From assembly GCF_003362755.1 (NCBI RefSeq), contig NZ_QKRA01000005.1, forward strand, positions 124,001-188,000: a stretch of DNA of 64,000 bases, written 5' to 3'. The notes beneath the pieces are model-generated. The model ran no database searches. It had not been told where the DNA came from and saw nothing but the letters and a program-made list of their open reading frames with translations. The stretch is from Marinomonas piezotolerans. GTDB lineage: Bacteria > Pseudomonadota > Gammaproteobacteria > Pseudomonadales > Marinomonadaceae. This document shows, one piece after another, positions 21,706-31,293 of this stretch (the first letter of the stretch is position 1; every line of letters begins with the position of its first letter). A program made the translations under genes and the position numbers.

Positions 21706-23343
21706 TTACTCGCCAATGTGCCAACCGTTCGTCATGGGATAACGGCGATCACGACCAAATCCACGAGCGGTAATACGAACACCTGTTGGAGCCTGACGAC
21801 GTTTATATTCGTTCACATCGACTAATCGCAATATTCGATAAACAGTGTCACGGTCAAAGCGCTCGGTCGCCAGAATAGCCTCTGCACTCAGATCTTGCTC
21901 TATGTACATTTGCAAAATTTGATCTAGAACCTCATAGCTTGGCAAGGAATCTTCATCCACTTGATCAGGTGCTAATTCCGCGCTCGGCGGCCGAGTAATA
22001 ACTCGCTCGGGGATAACATAACCCAGAGTATTCCGATACCAACTCAATCGAAACACCAACGTTTTGAACACATCTTTAAGTACGGAATAGCCACCGACCA
22101 TGTCGCCATATAATGTGGCATACCCTACGGCCATTTCACTTTTATTACCTGTCGTCAATACCATATAGCCTTTCTTATTTGAAAGAGCCATTAACGTAAC
22201 GCCACGTGTACGCGCCTGTAAATTTTCTTCAGTCGTATCCCGGCCGTACCCTTTAAATTCGGGCGCTAACGTTTCCATAAATGCAGTGACCATTGGCTCT
22301 ATTGGCAAGACACTGTATTCAACACCAAGCAATTTAGCCTCTTCTTCAGCATCCTCGATACTCATTGAAGAGGTGTAACTGTAAGGCATCATCACTGCTT
22401 GAACTCGATCTGCACCAATCGCATCTACCGCAACAGCCAAAGACAATGCTGAATCAATCCCTCCACTCAGACCAAGTACAATCCCTTTAAAGCGATTTTT
22501 CTCGATGTAATCACGTAGTCCTCGGACCATGGCTTGATAAACACTTGCCTCCACATCCAGTGAAGGCGCTATATCACCTGGCATAGGCGCTACACGACAA
22601 TCGCGGTCTTCAGCGATCGTAAAGTCTACAGTGTATAGACCGCTTTCAAACCAAGGCGCTTGGCGCACTTTTACGCCTTTAGAATCCACAACGAACGAGC
22701 CACCTTCATACACCAATTCGTCCTGTGCGCCCATATAATTGACATACACAATAGACACAGCATTCTCTGTTGCACGCATATGTAATAGCTTTTCGCGCAC
22801 TCCCATTTTTTCAATATGGAAGGGGGATGCATTCAAATTAAGAATTAGTTCTGCTCCTGCTGCCTTAGCTTGAGCAATGGGTTCGGGATGCCAAACGTCT
22901 TCACATATACTCAAGCCAACCTTTGCACCTTTTATGTCTACGACACATGCCTCACGCCCTTCACTAAAGTAGCGTTTATCGTCAAAGACCTGAAAGTTTG
23001 GCAGCTTTTGCTTTGCGTATTCACCAATTAAAGCTCCCTGATAAATAACACCAGCGCAGTTAAAAAGCTCACCATCGATAACGCGTGGATAGCCGACTAC
23101 AACATAAATGTCATGAACTCTCGCTAAGATTTCGCGCAGTGCAGATTCGATGCGAGTAGAAAGGCTTGGACGCAGCAATAGGTCCTCGGGAGGGTAACCT
23201 GTTAAGGTTAACTCTGGAAAAACAATTACATCCGCTTGGTGCGTATCTTTAGCAATTACCGATTGCTCAATCACAGATTCGGTATTGTTCTTAATATCGC
23301 CCACTAGCATATCTAGCTGGGCCATTGCTACTCGTATGGTCAT
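21706..23343 (-). CDS. nadE: Glutamine-dependent NAD(+) synthetase
   Basis: NadE makes NAD from deamido-NAD using glutamine as ammonia donor. The N-terminal nitrilase-type amidase domain has the triad Glu (VFPELTLTGYP), Lys (KQKLPNF) and Cys (SICEDVWHPE). The C-terminal synthetase domain has the PP-loop SGGIDS. The 545-residue length is typical of two-domain NadE. The start is taken as ATG 23343 (MTIRVAMAQ); an in-frame TTG six codons upstream (23361) is less likely. It shares a terminator with dapA. Confidence 0.95.
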   Translation of the reverse strand: MTIRVAMAQLDMLVGDIKNNTESVIEQSVIAKDTHQADVIVFPELTLTGYPPEDLLLRPSLSTRIESALREILARVHDIYVVVGYPRVIDGELFNCAGVIYQGALIGEYAKQKLPNFQVFDDKRYFSEGREACVVDIKGAKVGLSICEDVWHPEPIAQAKAAGAELILNLNASPFHIEKMGVREKLLHMRATENAVSIVYVNYMGAQDELVYEGGSFVVDSKGVKVRQAPWFESGLYTVDFTIAEDRDCRVAPMPGDIAPSLDVEASVYQAMVRGLRDYIEKNRFKGIVLGLSGGIDSALSLAVAVDAIGADRVQAVMMPYSYTSSMSIEDAEEEAKLLGVEYSVLPIEPMVTAFMETLAPEFKGYGRDTTEENLQARTRGVTLMALSNKKGYMVLTTGNKSEMAVGYATLYGDMVGGYSVLKDVFKTLVFRLSWYRNTLGYVIPERVITRPPSAELAPDQVDEDSLPSYEVLDQILQMYIEQDLSAEAILATERFDRDTVYRILRLVDVNEYKRRQAPTGVRITARGFGRDRRYPMTNGWHIGE

Positions 23344-23419
23344 TTCGTTGCTATCTCGCAAACTCTGTTAGATGATATGAGTATTATTGTCGTGGAATTA
23401 CATCACTAAGGTAAAGAGC

Positions 23420-23656
23420 ATGATCGTACGTTTGTTATTTTTTATTCTAGTTTTTGCGATTGGGTGGGTAATTTATCGACAATTTATGAAAGTCATTACC
23501 TCAAAAAGCCAGTCGCCAGTAAAACGCACTGACACAGACAAAAACGAAACTATGGTCAAATGCGCAGAATGCGGTATTTTTGTGCCCAAAAGTCATGCCG
23601 TTTTTGACCACAATCAGACGCCCTACTGCAGTATTGAGCATAAACAGAACTCGTAG
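23420..23656 (+). CDS. PP0621-type small membrane protein with zinc-ribbon-like C-terminus
   Basis: A 78-residue protein with one N-terminal membrane helix (about residues 2-20) and a C-terminal CAEC...YCSIEH motif suggesting a small metal-binding knuckle. It resembles the PP0621 family of unknown function, often found near type IV pilus regulatory genes in pseudomonads. The start is ATG 23420, because AAGG with appropriate spacing precedes it; an upstream start at 23387 lacks support. It ends one base before the stop of the convergent minor pilin operon. Confidence 0.7.
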   Translation: MIVRLLFFILVFAIGWVIYRQFMKVITSKSQSPVKRTDTDKNETMVKCAECGIFVPKSHAVFDHNQTPYCSIEHKQNS

Positions 23657-24061
23657 TCATTCTATGTATACAGTTGCATACGAGCGACGGTCATTGCGAA
23701 GCCACCAACAATGAGCCCAGCGCTGATCTTCGGTCACACACCAGCGCTCAATGTCTTTGCTGTCGTTATAAACCAATTGATAAAGAAAGGGCTTTTCATC
23801 GATTAACATAGAGCGCCAGTCAACGACACTCAGTGAACAAAAGCTTTCACAAGGACTGGTATCCATAACAGTAGATTGACGTAGCTGTACGAGAGACAGA
23901 TAAACTTCCTCCCTATCTCTGATAGAATTGAGTTGTTCATGTTGTATCAACAAATGACGATCATCACTCATCATTTTGCTTTGTTTCATTAGACTCCAAC
24001 TGAACACAGCCACAGCGAATAAAATGGGAAGTGACACCCACCCCTTACATTGCGATCTCAT
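23657..24061 (-). CDS. PilX/GspK-like minor pilin lacking Glu5
   Basis: A 134-residue product, the fourth gene of a minor pilin operon. The N-terminus MRSQCKG-WVSLP followed by a hydrophobic helix looks like a class III signal cleaved after Gly7, but position +5 is Pro instead of the usual Glu. Absence of Glu5 is typical of GspK-like tip pseudopilins. The rest has Cys pairs (CESFC, WCVTEDQRWAHCWW) and no recognised domain. The start at 24061 is chosen because GGGGGAG precedes it; it overlaps the upstream gene by 17 bases. Identity with PilX is inferred from position and N-terminus only. Confidence 0.65.
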   Translation of the reverse strand: MRSQCKGWVSLPILFAVAVFSWSLMKQSKMMSDDRHLLIQHEQLNSIRDREEVYLSLVQLRQSTVMDTSPCESFCSLSVVDWRSMLIDEKPFLYQLVYNDSKDIERWCVTEDQRWAHCWWLRNDRRSYATVYIE

Positions 24062-24941
24062 TTTGCTCCCCCAATGCAATGATCGCTTTACCTATTGAAT
24101 GGCAAGCTGGATCGTAGCGCCACGTATCTCCCCGCAACGTGTAGTACGTTTTAGCAAGTGGCGAAGACAACACACACTCCGCTATTTCGTATTCATATTC
24201 AACTAGCAACGCCTTTAATTGATGAACACTAAATTGACCATAATGAATGGCAATTTCCTCGGCAACCCCATTCATGTCTCGATCTAAGATAGGGTAGAGT
24301 CGCATGCGAAATAAACTTGGGAATAGCTCTAGAGCATTACCCGTTTCGAAAGGTTTGCGCCAAAGTGCATTGGCGCCTGATTTTCCTTTTCCCACATACC
24401 AGTAGAATGTCCTCTGTGTGCCGACCAACACGGTGCGGTCAAACAGCTGCTGATTCATTAATTGTGCGGTGACAACACCCTTTTCAGAGCTTATCACAGA
24501 GGCTTGCTCAGCTGCGTAACATGAGTCCACCTGCAGCCCATCCCCAGCATCTACTCCAGCACAAGGTAGGGTTACGATTAGCATCCTTTCTTGTGTTCGG
24601 CCATACCCTGCACATTGCCCCGTATCACTACCACGTAACCAATCGGATGCATTGTCTAAATTTGCTTTCGATATTCTCTGGGGCTGGCTTACGCTATCAC
24701 CTATTTCAATTATCCGGTCGCTATCCGTACAGCCGAATTGCCCTAAGCGATTCCAGTGTGCACTGAGCTGATCTCGCATCCCTCGATCGAGCGCGATGTC
24801 ATCAAACGTTCTGCGTTTCGAATCCACGGCATGAGTTAATGTTTGGACCATTGGCAGTAAAACGGTCGTTAACACCGCAACGATCGCAATCGACGCCATA
24901 ACCTCCCACAACACATAACCGCCATGATATTTACAGTTCAT
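24045..24941 (-). CDS. PilW/GspJ-like minor pilin
   Basis: A 298-residue prepilin-like protein: short leader MNCKYHGG, then YVLWE with Glu at +5 and a hydrophobic helix, followed by a Cys-rich globular region. The start at 24941 is fixed by an ATGA overlap with the stop of the preceding gene; the in-frame extension to 24989 has no pilin logic. Size and position third in the order FimT-PilV-PilW-PilX fit PilW. Minor pilins initiate assembly of type IV pili at the inner membrane after processing by PilD. Confidence 0.75.
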   Translation of the reverse strand: MNCKYHGGYVLWEVMASIAIVAVLTTVLLPMVQTLTHAVDSKRRTFDDIALDRGMRDQLSAHWNRLGQFGCTDSDRIIEIGDSVSQPQRISKANLDNASDWLRGSDTGQCAGYGRTQERMLIVTLPCAGVDAGDGLQVDSCYAAEQASVISSEKGVVTAQLMNQQLFDRTVLVGTQRTFYWYVGKGKSGANALWRKPFETGNALELFPSLFRMRLYPILDRDMNGVAEEIAIHYGQFSVHQLKALLVEYEYEIAECVLSSPLAKTYYTLRGDTWRYDPACHSIGKAIIALGEQNEIAM

Positions 24942-25243
24942 TGGGACAACTCGTATGCAAGCACTTGGCGCAACCCCGCCCCCTGACAAACCCTACAACG
25001 TGGAACTGAAACAGGGCTCTTCGGTAGTTCAATGTCTACATTGAAGATTTCTTTTATCTGCTTCTGAAGATGCATCCTTTGTTGCTGACGATAGGCTTCC
25101 TGTGTCGCAATAACGCTCTGGTTAAGCTGAGCATGTTGAGTTTGAAATACGGACACCACCGTGGCCAACAACGCAGCCGCCGCAATGACTTCAATCATAA
25201 TCCAGCCGCGCTGATGTGACGTTAAACGTCTTTTTATGAGCAT
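24938..25243 (-). CDS. PilV/GspI-like minor pilin
   Basis: A 101-residue prepilin-like protein with leader ending QRG, then WIMIE (Glu at +5) and a hydrophobic helix to about residue 35. The C-terminal half carries a CRVC pair. GGAGAG precedes the ATG. It overlaps the end of the FimT-like gene by ten bases and the PilW-like gene by four, so the operon is tightly coupled. It is shorter than typical PilV, so the assignment to PilV rather than another minor pilin is by position. Confidence 0.72.
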   Translation of the reverse strand: MLIKRRLTSHQRGWIMIEVIAAAALLATVVSVFQTQHAQLNQSVIATQEAYRQQQRMHLQKQIKEIFNVDIELPKSPVSVPRCRVCQGAGLRQVLAYELSQ

Positions 25244-25746
25244 AGATTCTCTCCATACTCTTTCCTATCAAGGTAGGCTCGCCCACTTTGATTGATAATG
25301 ATACGCTTCGTTTTTGTATACTCTCGACACAAATAGAAAGATCCATTTTGATAGCTCGATAAGCCAGAAGGCAGGAAGACAATATAGTCTCGAGATAGCG
25401 GAAATCCTTGCCAACGAATGGTAACGTCATGGGAAAAGCTTACCGAGAAAAATGCATTTGAGGACGCATCCCCATCGCTTAGAAACGCCAAAGATGACCA
25501 TTTGCCGTTGCAGTTTTCACCCCCACACAGGTATACAGGGTCCCCTGAACTGATGGACAAGGATCTTGCTCGAGCAATGAGGGCTAATAGTGTTTCAGTA
25601 TCGTCAGCAAGAGCGTTACTCTGATGCCAACGTTGATAGCTTTGATAAACCTGGCTGGAAAAGCTGGAGGCAGCTAACGTAGACAGTATCGCCATGACAA
25701 GCAATACTTCAGGCAACGAAAAACCGCCACGAAGAGACAAATACAT
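25234..25746 (-). CDS. FimT/GspH-like minor pilin
   Basis: A 170-residue prepilin-like protein with leader MYLSLRGG, then FSLPE (Glu at +5) and a helix VLLVMAIL. The region about 55-70 (TLLALIARARSLSISSG) matches the GspH/FimT domain, and the downstream CGGENCNG and YLCREYT Cys residues suggest disulfides. It is the first gene of the four-gene minor pilin operon. FimT-type pilins can bind DNA during natural transformation in some species; whether this one does is unknown. Confidence 0.78.
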   Translation of the reverse strand: MYLSLRGGFSLPEVLLVMAILSTLAASSFSSQVYQSYQRWHQSNALADDTETLLALIARARSLSISSGDPVYLCGGENCNGKWSSLAFLSDGDASSNAFFSVSFSHDVTIRWQGFPLSRDYIVFLPSGLSSYQNGSFYLCREYTKTKRIIINQSGRAYLDRKEYGENLCS

Positions 25747-25809
25747 GCGACATTTTCCTTATGTCTGGCCTTTGCGTCCTTGCAAAGGGTTTGAATAAAA
25801 AGTTTTTAA

Positions 25810-27048
25810 TTACGAAGCAGCAGGTTCAACCCCTGGACTTTCCTCAGCATTGTTGACGAATTGCTCAGGTAAGAACAACTGACTGATACGAGACATCATT
25901 TCTTGTTGATATTGATAAGCTTGTTGCATATTTTCAAGTTTATCAGATTGCTGCTCGCGCATTTTCATAATTTCGTTGAGCACGGTATCCACGACAGCTT
26001 GAAAGTCATCAAAAATCTCTGAAGCTTTTTCCGCCATGGTTTCTAAAGTCTCTCGATATTCCGCAAGTGGCTCCTGAATCGAACGCATTCCGGTATTTTG
26101 ATCATAAGCCGAGACCGCTTGGGTAGACTTCATTGTCTGCTGAGTTTGCAGGGACATAGAGAAACTAGCCAAGGCTGATGCGTCAAACCCTTTATCAAAG
26201 CCTTTCTGTAATGCTCCCATGACATCGCCACTAAAAAACAAATCAGACACCTGACCCGCTGCATTCATCATATCATTGATGGCTTTTAGCTCTATATCAC
26301 TCAGATCTCCCTCAACCGAGAAGTCAAAGGCAAATGCTTGTGTCTGACTTTGATAACGAAGGAAGTTAGCGTTATTGTCACCACTGCTTATCGATGACTC
26401 AGCACTTTCAGACGCTTGCAATGAATACATACTAACATTCACCCTGTCGCCTTCTTGAGTCACCAACTCGAACGATGCAGTATCTTGGCGGCTATAAGAG
26501 GTTGACGACACCTGCTCCACTGCAGAAACATCTTTTGCCCCTAAGAAAAAGTCTTCTAAAGAATCAAAGCCCTCGCTAATTAGAGACTGAGTTTCCTCAA
26601 TGCCTTTCTCGACACTCTCATTTAACCACCCCAGTGCTTTGAGTTTTTCGTTAGCATCCTCAATACCTTTTTGTACCGACGATTTCGCAATCTCAAACAC
26701 ATCACCAAGACGCTCATCCGAAGCACCTTGCTCCTGTAGACGCTCAAGATAATTCCCCACATGAGATAAAATACGCTGAGCCACGTTTTCAGGTGAGTAC
26801 GTGTTTTTCGATGTCGCTGCTGTAGCTTGATCTGAAGCCTGCTCATTGGGGGTCGCAAAGCTAGCCTGCAAACGTGCCGTTACCGTTTGCTGCATAATGC
26901 TCATTGTACGAACGGTATTAGATGTAGGACTGTAGCCATCGCCACCCCACGTCTTTGACGCAGAGGGCGCAGACTGGCTTTCTCCAGACTTATGACGAGG
27001 CAAATATGCTGACGCGATATCACCCAGTCCTTTCAATGAATCTGACAT
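25810..27048 (-). CDS. DUF5610 domain-containing protein
   Basis: A 412-residue acidic, Ser/Gln/Ala-rich soluble protein with no signal peptide or membrane helix. An N-terminal low-complexity region (about 1-75) precedes a helical DUF5610-like block (about 85-165, VAQRILSHVGNYLERLQEQ and VQKGIEDANEKLKALGW). The C-terminal part (about 330-400) is predicted coiled coil, rich in Gln and Met. The function is unknown; proteins of this type occur widely in marine gammaproteobacteria. It is transcribed in the same direction as the pilin operon 63 bases further on, with no overlap to suggest coupling. Confidence 0.6.
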   Translation of the reverse strand: MSDSLKGLGDIASAYLPRHKSGESQSAPSASKTWGGDGYSPTSNTVRTMSIMQQTVTARLQASFATPNEQASDQATAATSKNTYSPENVAQRILSHVGNYLERLQEQGASDERLGDVFEIAKSSVQKGIEDANEKLKALGWLNESVEKGIEETQSLISEGFDSLEDFFLGAKDVSAVEQVSSTSYSRQDTASFELVTQEGDRVNVSMYSLQASESAESSISSGDNNANFLRYQSQTQAFAFDFSVEGDLSDIELKAINDMMNAAGQVSDLFFSGDVMGALQKGFDKGFDASALASFSMSLQTQQTMKSTQAVSAYDQNTGMRSIQEPLAEYRETLETMAEKASEIFDDFQAVVDTVLNEIMKMREQQSDKLENMQQAYQYQQEMMSRISQLFLPEQFVNNAEESPGVEPAAS

Positions 27049-27117
27049 ACATCCTCCACCAATAGTTCTTCATTTGTTTACTTATCGACCAATAAACTAA
27101 AACCTTTAGAACATTTT

Positions 27118-27981
27118 TTAAACAAAAAACCATTTTTCTAATTGGCGTGCTACTTGACGAGGCTTTTGAAAAGGTAATGAGTGGTCACACCCTGTTATTT
27201 GAATATGCTGCCACCCTTCTCTCTCCTGTGCTAACACATCGTAATGCTCATGCAATAGCTCATGACTCAACCCGCCCGATAAAAGTAGAACTTCTGGCGC
27301 TGCAGACAGTAATGCTGGCCGAATCGTCTCATCCTCCGACATTTCTTCCACAAAATGGGTGACCGCATCCAATGCATAACTAAATCCTATTGGCCGATGA
27401 GCCAAACGACTTTGAGTGGTCGCTTCTGCTACAGGATGTTTACGGCGATTAGGGGCCACACCGTCCATAAAATGCGCGATCCCTAGCTCGACATCCCCTG
27501 TTTCGCGTATCGTATTGGATGCCAATTTATAACGCTGCCGAAACGTTGCTAATGTCTCGACACATGCACGGTCTAACCCTGCTGGCTCCATTAACGCCAG
27601 CTTATGAGACTCCTCGCCACGAGCTTTTCTGATAGCATTTAATTGTAAAGCGACCAAACCACCAAGCGAGTAACCAACCAAATCAAAGTTACGCCATCCC
27701 AAATGTGTGATGAGTGCATCCATGTCGTTCGCTAAGGTTTCGATATCTAAAGGCCCCTCTAACTGCCCCTCATGATAGGATTGCCCCATCCCATTCAAAT
27801 CAGGTATCAAAACCCAACGCCAAAGTGAACTAAACTCCACAATCGGTTTGTAAGTCAGCTCCCCTGCGACCCCAGCCCCATGCAGCATCACGCAGCATTT
27901 ATCTGATTTGCTATCGGGAATCTCAACCACTCGATAAGCGATCTCAGCATTAGGTAAATGTAAAAATTTTGTTTGTAGCAC
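27118..27981 (-). CDS. Alpha/beta hydrolase
   Basis: A 287-residue alpha/beta-hydrolase-fold protein. The nucleophile elbow is GYSLGG with Ser105, the oxyanion region is LHGAGVAG, and the likely catalytic His is H267 (GCDHSLPF). The acid is uncertain. The substrate cannot be deduced. It lies divergent from pabB with 77-89 bp between the starts. Confidence 0.8.
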   Translation of the reverse strand: MLQTKFLHLPNAEIAYRVVEIPDSKSDKCCVMLHGAGVAGELTYKPIVEFSSLWRWVLIPDLNGMGQSYHEGQLEGPLDIETLANDMDALITHLGWRNFDLVGYSLGGLVALQLNAIRKARGEESHKLALMEPAGLDRACVETLATFRQRYKLASNTIRETGDVELGIAHFMDGVAPNRRKHPVAEATTQSRLAHRPIGFSYALDAVTHFVEEMSEDETIRPALLSAAPEVLLLSGGLSHELLHEHYDVLAQEREGWQHIQITGCDHSLPFQKPRQVARQLEKWFFV

Positions 27982-28070
27982 TTTAATTCTTTCCTATTGA
28001 TCCCACATTTCAGGATACTATGCGTAGCATTAAATACATGAATATTTGAAAAACTTAGATGGTCCTTATT

Positions 28071-29462
28071 ATGGCAGAAGTCAAACTCATAAGTTTGCCT
28101 TACGAAGCGTCTCTTGCAGTGCTTTTTCCACTTGTTAGTGATTTACCTTATCCCATTCTCTTGGATAGTAATCATGCCCATTTCCAAGACACGCGCTTTG
28201 ATCTCTTCAGTGCTGCGCCTCGAGCAGTCATTAGCGCCCAAGATGATAATCATCAGTTGGAATGGCTGACAGAGCCCTGCCTTGACCTACAACCTAGCTC
28301 AAACCCGTTGGATACCATCAGTCAAATCGTGGATCAAATGGCAGCACAGCCTTGGGCAAATGACACCTCGATTGGTTTCAATGGTGGATTATTAGGGTAC
28401 TACGGATATGAAGCGGGGCGATATGTTGAGCAACTTCCTCGAACGGTTGAGGAAGACGTTGGCATGCCAACCATTTTATTAGGTTTATACGGCTGGGCTG
28501 TTATAAGTGATCACCAATCTAAGACTACCTCACTGATCATCACACCTTGGTGCCAGATATCAGAGGACGAGTTGGTTAAACGACTACAGCAAACGCCCGT
28601 TAATCCCAGCCCAACATTTAGTTTATTAGAACCTTTTAAAGCCAATATGTCCGCTAAGGGCTACAAGCAACGTTTTGATCAAATACAAGCTTATATCCAA
28701 GCGGGTGATTGCTATCAAGTGAATCTTGCTCAGCGTTTTAGCAGCCCATACCAAGGCAACCCGTGGCAAGCATATTTGGCATTAAAGAGCACGTGCCCCA
28801 CACCATTTAGCGCTTATATCCAATTGCCAGATGGTCGTGCTGTATTATCTCACTCTCCAGAGCGTTTTATACAGAGCCATGACGGGCGAGTAGAGTCTAA
28901 ACCCATTAAAGGAACTCGCCCACGCGGTGCCACAATCGAGCAAGACCAAGCATTGGCGGAAGAGTTATTAAATTCCGAAAAGGACCGAGCAGAAAATTTA
29001 ATGATCGTCGACTTACTGCGTAACGATCTAGGACGTAATTGCATTACAGGTAGTGTCAAAGTACCTAAACTTTTTCACTTAGAAACCTATGCCAACGTCC
29101 ATCATATGGTTTCTACCGTAGTAGGTGAGGTAGACCACCCTAGCCATGCAATTAATGTTTTCCAAGAGAGTTTCCCTGGTGGATCCATCACAGGAGCCCC
29201 AAAAGTACGCTCTATGGAAATTATCGACGAATTAGAGCCACATGAACGCAGTGTCTACTGCGGTTCCATTATGTATTTCAGCTGCAACGGGCAAATGGAT
29301 TCCAGCATTACCATTCGCACGTTGGTTGCCGACGGCCAGTCCATCCATTGCTGGGCAGGCGGTGCATTGGTCGCTGACTCAGATTGCGAGTCTGAGTATC
29401 AAGAAACCTTTACCAAAGTGGGTAACCTGACACATACTCTAGAGATGGAATTTCTAAGGTAA
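28071..29462 (+). CDS. pabB: Aminodeoxychorismate synthase component I
   Basis: PabB converts chorismate and ammonia to 4-amino-4-deoxychorismate for folate synthesis. The chorismate-binding domain shows the motif PIKGTRPRG, where the Lys of PIKGT distinguishes PabB from the PIAGT of TrpE. It also has GSITGAPK and the FQESFPGG segment. The 463-residue length is normal. The start is taken as ATG 28071 (MAEVKL); ATG 28059 in frame is equally possible since neither has a clear ribosome site. A Nudix gene follows 7 bases downstream, as in several gammaproteobacteria. Confidence 0.9.
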   Translation: MAEVKLISLPYEASLAVLFPLVSDLPYPILLDSNHAHFQDTRFDLFSAAPRAVISAQDDNHQLEWLTEPCLDLQPSSNPLDTISQIVDQMAAQPWANDTSIGFNGGLLGYYGYEAGRYVEQLPRTVEEDVGMPTILLGLYGWAVISDHQSKTTSLIITPWCQISEDELVKRLQQTPVNPSPTFSLLEPFKANMSAKGYKQRFDQIQAYIQAGDCYQVNLAQRFSSPYQGNPWQAYLALKSTCPTPFSAYIQLPDGRAVLSHSPERFIQSHDGRVESKPIKGTRPRGATIEQDQALAEELLNSEKDRAENLMIVDLLRNDLGRNCITGSVKVPKLFHLETYANVHHMVSTVVGEVDHPSHAINVFQESFPGGSITGAPKVRSMEIIDELEPHERSVYCGSIMYFSCNGQMDSSITIRTLVADGQSIHCWAGGALVADSDCESEYQETFTKVGNLTHTLEMEFLR

Positions 29463-29469
29463 TTGATTA

Positions 29470-30120
29470 ATGATTGACATAGCACGTTTCTTAGAATCAC
29501 CAGCGCTTTCTCCGACGATTGAGCAAATACGTGCGGCGCTTGATGCGCTCAATACACAACATATCTATAACCCTGATCAGCATATTGCGCCAGAAGCCTA
29601 CCAACATGATTACCGCGCCGCTGCCGTCCTTATTCCGATTCGATCTTGCCCTGATACGGGTGAACTGAAAGTTTTGCTTACGCAACGGTCTCTCAATATG
29701 CGCAACCACCCTGGCCAAATTGCTTTTCCTGGTGGGAAACACGATACGGAAGACAGCAGTATTCAATACACTGCATTACGGGAAACATTAGAAGAAGTAG
29801 GGCTGGCACCGGACTGTTTTGAGCTCCTTGGCGAACTAGGAGAGTACTGTTCGATCTCAGGTTTTTGCATTAAACCCGTGGTAGCAGAGATGATTCGCAC
29901 AAGTGAATTAAGCCTCAGTGAAGCCGAAGTAGAAAGTGTCCACTGGGTTCCGTTGTATCATCTACTCGACCCTAATAACTTTAAATATATCGAACGGACA
30001 ATAGGGAAAATCACTCGCGGCTACTTCGAAATACATTATGAGGATCTTCGAATTTGGGGGGTCACCGCTGGCATCATATTTGGCCTGTACCAAGCAATTG
30101 AAAATCATTCTCGCAGCTAG
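29470..30120 (+). CDS. CoA pyrophosphatase (Nudix hydrolase, YeaB/NudL-like)
   Basis: A 216-residue Nudix hydrolase. The Nudix box runs about residues 89-111 with G(x5)E and RETLEEVG intact, and the preceding MRNHPGQIAFPGG matches the CoA-diphosphatase subgroup signature. It probably hydrolyses CoA and derivatives to phosphopantetheine and 3',5'-ADP. It is 7 bases downstream of pabB and likely co-transcribed. Confidence 0.88.
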   Translation: MIDIARFLESPALSPTIEQIRAALDALNTQHIYNPDQHIAPEAYQHDYRAAAVLIPIRSCPDTGELKVLLTQRSLNMRNHPGQIAFPGGKHDTEDSSIQYTALRETLEEVGLAPDCFELLGELGEYCSISGFCIKPVVAEMIRTSELSLSEAEVESVHWVPLYHLLDPNNFKYIERTIGKITRGYFEIHYEDLRIWGVTAGIIFGLYQAIENHSRS

Positions 30121-30218
30121 CGACTTTGCATTATAAGTTTAGGTTGCATTTGTATTTTATCTCCTGCATCGAACTTGCTAAGGTACAGCCAATTTGATTA
30201 AGAGCAGGATGAAACTGA

Positions 30219-30953
30219 ATGTCCCAATTTGATTTAAACGCCTTTATCTCTAGCCATAAAGCAGATGAAGCGCAAAAGATTATTCACAGCGCACTGGAAC
30301 AATTCGACAACATTGCCATTTCGTTCAGTGGTGCAGAAGACGTTGTATTAATTGATATGGCCGTTAAAGCCAAAAAAGATGTCAGCGTTTTTTCTCTCGA
30401 CACGGGTCGCTTACACCCTGAGACCTACCGTTTTATCGAAACGGTACGTAAACACTACAACATTAACATCGACATCATGTCACCTGATGCCGCGAAGCTT
30501 GAAGCATTCACTCAAGAGAAAGGACTTTTTAGCTTTTTTGATGATGGTCATAAAGAATGTTGCGGCATTCGAAAAGTCGCCCCCCTAAGACGCAAATTAA
30601 ATACCCTCAATGCTTGGATAACCGGGCAACGCAAAGATCAAAGCCATGGTACCCGCAACGAGTTAGCCTTTGCTGAAGCAGACGCTGCATTTAGCAACGA
30701 AGAGCGCACACTATACAAGTTCAATCCACTTGCAGAATGGTCGTCTGAGGATGTATGGAATTACATCAAAATGTTTGACGTTCCATTCAATGAATTGCAT
30801 CAAAAGGGTTACATCAGTATTGGTTGCGAACCCTGTACTCGCCCTGTTTTACCAAACCAACACGAGCGTGAAGGTCGCTGGTGGTGGGAAGAATCAGAAC
30901 ACAAAGAGTGTGGGCTACACATAGGAAACATCATCCCCACGAAACAAGGTTAA
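30219..30953 (+). CDS. cysH: Assimilatory adenylyl-sulfate (APS) reductase, CysH family
   Basis: A 244-residue CysH-family reductase acting in sulfate assimilation and producing sulfite. The P-loop-like [10 protein letters not shown] is at about residues 35-44. The [4Fe-4S] cysteines are visible as C114-C115 and C203xxC206, and the catalytic Cys is C231 in ECGLH. The CC and CxxC pairs mark the APS-reducing subtype, unlike the enterobacterial PAPS reductase that lacks the cluster. A candidate terminator hairpin lies just beyond. Confidence 0.93.
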   Translation: MSQFDLNAFISSHKADEAQKIIHSALEQFDNIAISFSGAEDVVLIDMAVKAKKDVSVFSLDTGRLHPETYRFIETVRKHYNINIDIMSPDAAKLEAFTQEKGLFSFFDDGHKECCGIRKVAPLRRKLNTLNAWITGQRKDQSHGTRNELAFAEADAAFSNEERTLYKFNPLAEWSSEDVWNYIKMFDVPFNELHQKGYISIGCEPCTRPVLPNQHEREGRWWWEESEHKECGLHIGNIIPTKQG

Positions 30954-30980
30954 ATCCTAACCATCACCAACTAACAATTG

Positions 30981-31018
30981 GATACGCACCCGAGCCTACT
31001 TATGCAGTGGTGCGTATC
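30981..31018. terminator. Hairpin spanning the end of the LysR fragment, downstream of cysH
   Basis: GATACGCACC at 30981-30990 pairs perfectly with GGTGCGTATC at 31009-31018 (10 bp, 18-base loop). The loop contains the stop codon of the LysR-like gene. It starts 28 bases after the cysH stop; a modest pyrimidine run follows on the plus strand. A terminator for cysH, or for both genes, is likely but not certain. Confidence 0.55.
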
Positions 31019-31293
31019 TCTTCTCTACTCGCTACCCGTTGTTGCCAACGCGTAACAAACGCTTCATAACATTGATTCAAGTCGATCACATGTTGATACA
31101 GCAAGGCGCCCGCTTCAGTCAGTTCCGTCGTTCGTCCATGACGTATCAGCAGCGCTTCACCCAAGCCCTTCTCTAGCTTTTGGATATGTTGACTCACCGC
31201 TGGCTGAGTCAACCCCAGCTGACGCGCAGTTTGTGTAAAGCTGCCCGTTTCAACGAGCGTCCGAAATGTAATGAGATGTTGAGTATTTAGCAT
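31000..31293 (-). CDS. LysR-type regulator N-terminal domain only (truncated or stand-alone HTH)
   Basis: A 97-residue product that covers only the LysR-type winged-helix DNA-binding domain (HTH at about residues 18-45: TQTARQLGLTQPAVSQHIQKLE) and the start of the linker helix. It ends with a stop where a full-length regulator would continue for about 200 more residues. Only 46 bp separate that stop from the cysH stop, so the effector-binding domain is not present downstream in any frame. It is either a decayed remnant left by deletion or a minimal DNA-binding protein. It diverges from the dGTPase gene, with an inverted repeat over its start codon. Confidence 0.7.
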   Translation of the reverse strand: MLNTQHLITFRTLVETGSFTQTARQLGLTQPAVSQHIQKLEKGLGEALLIRHGRTTELTEAGALLYQHVIDLNQCYEAFVTRWQQRVASREEIRTTA

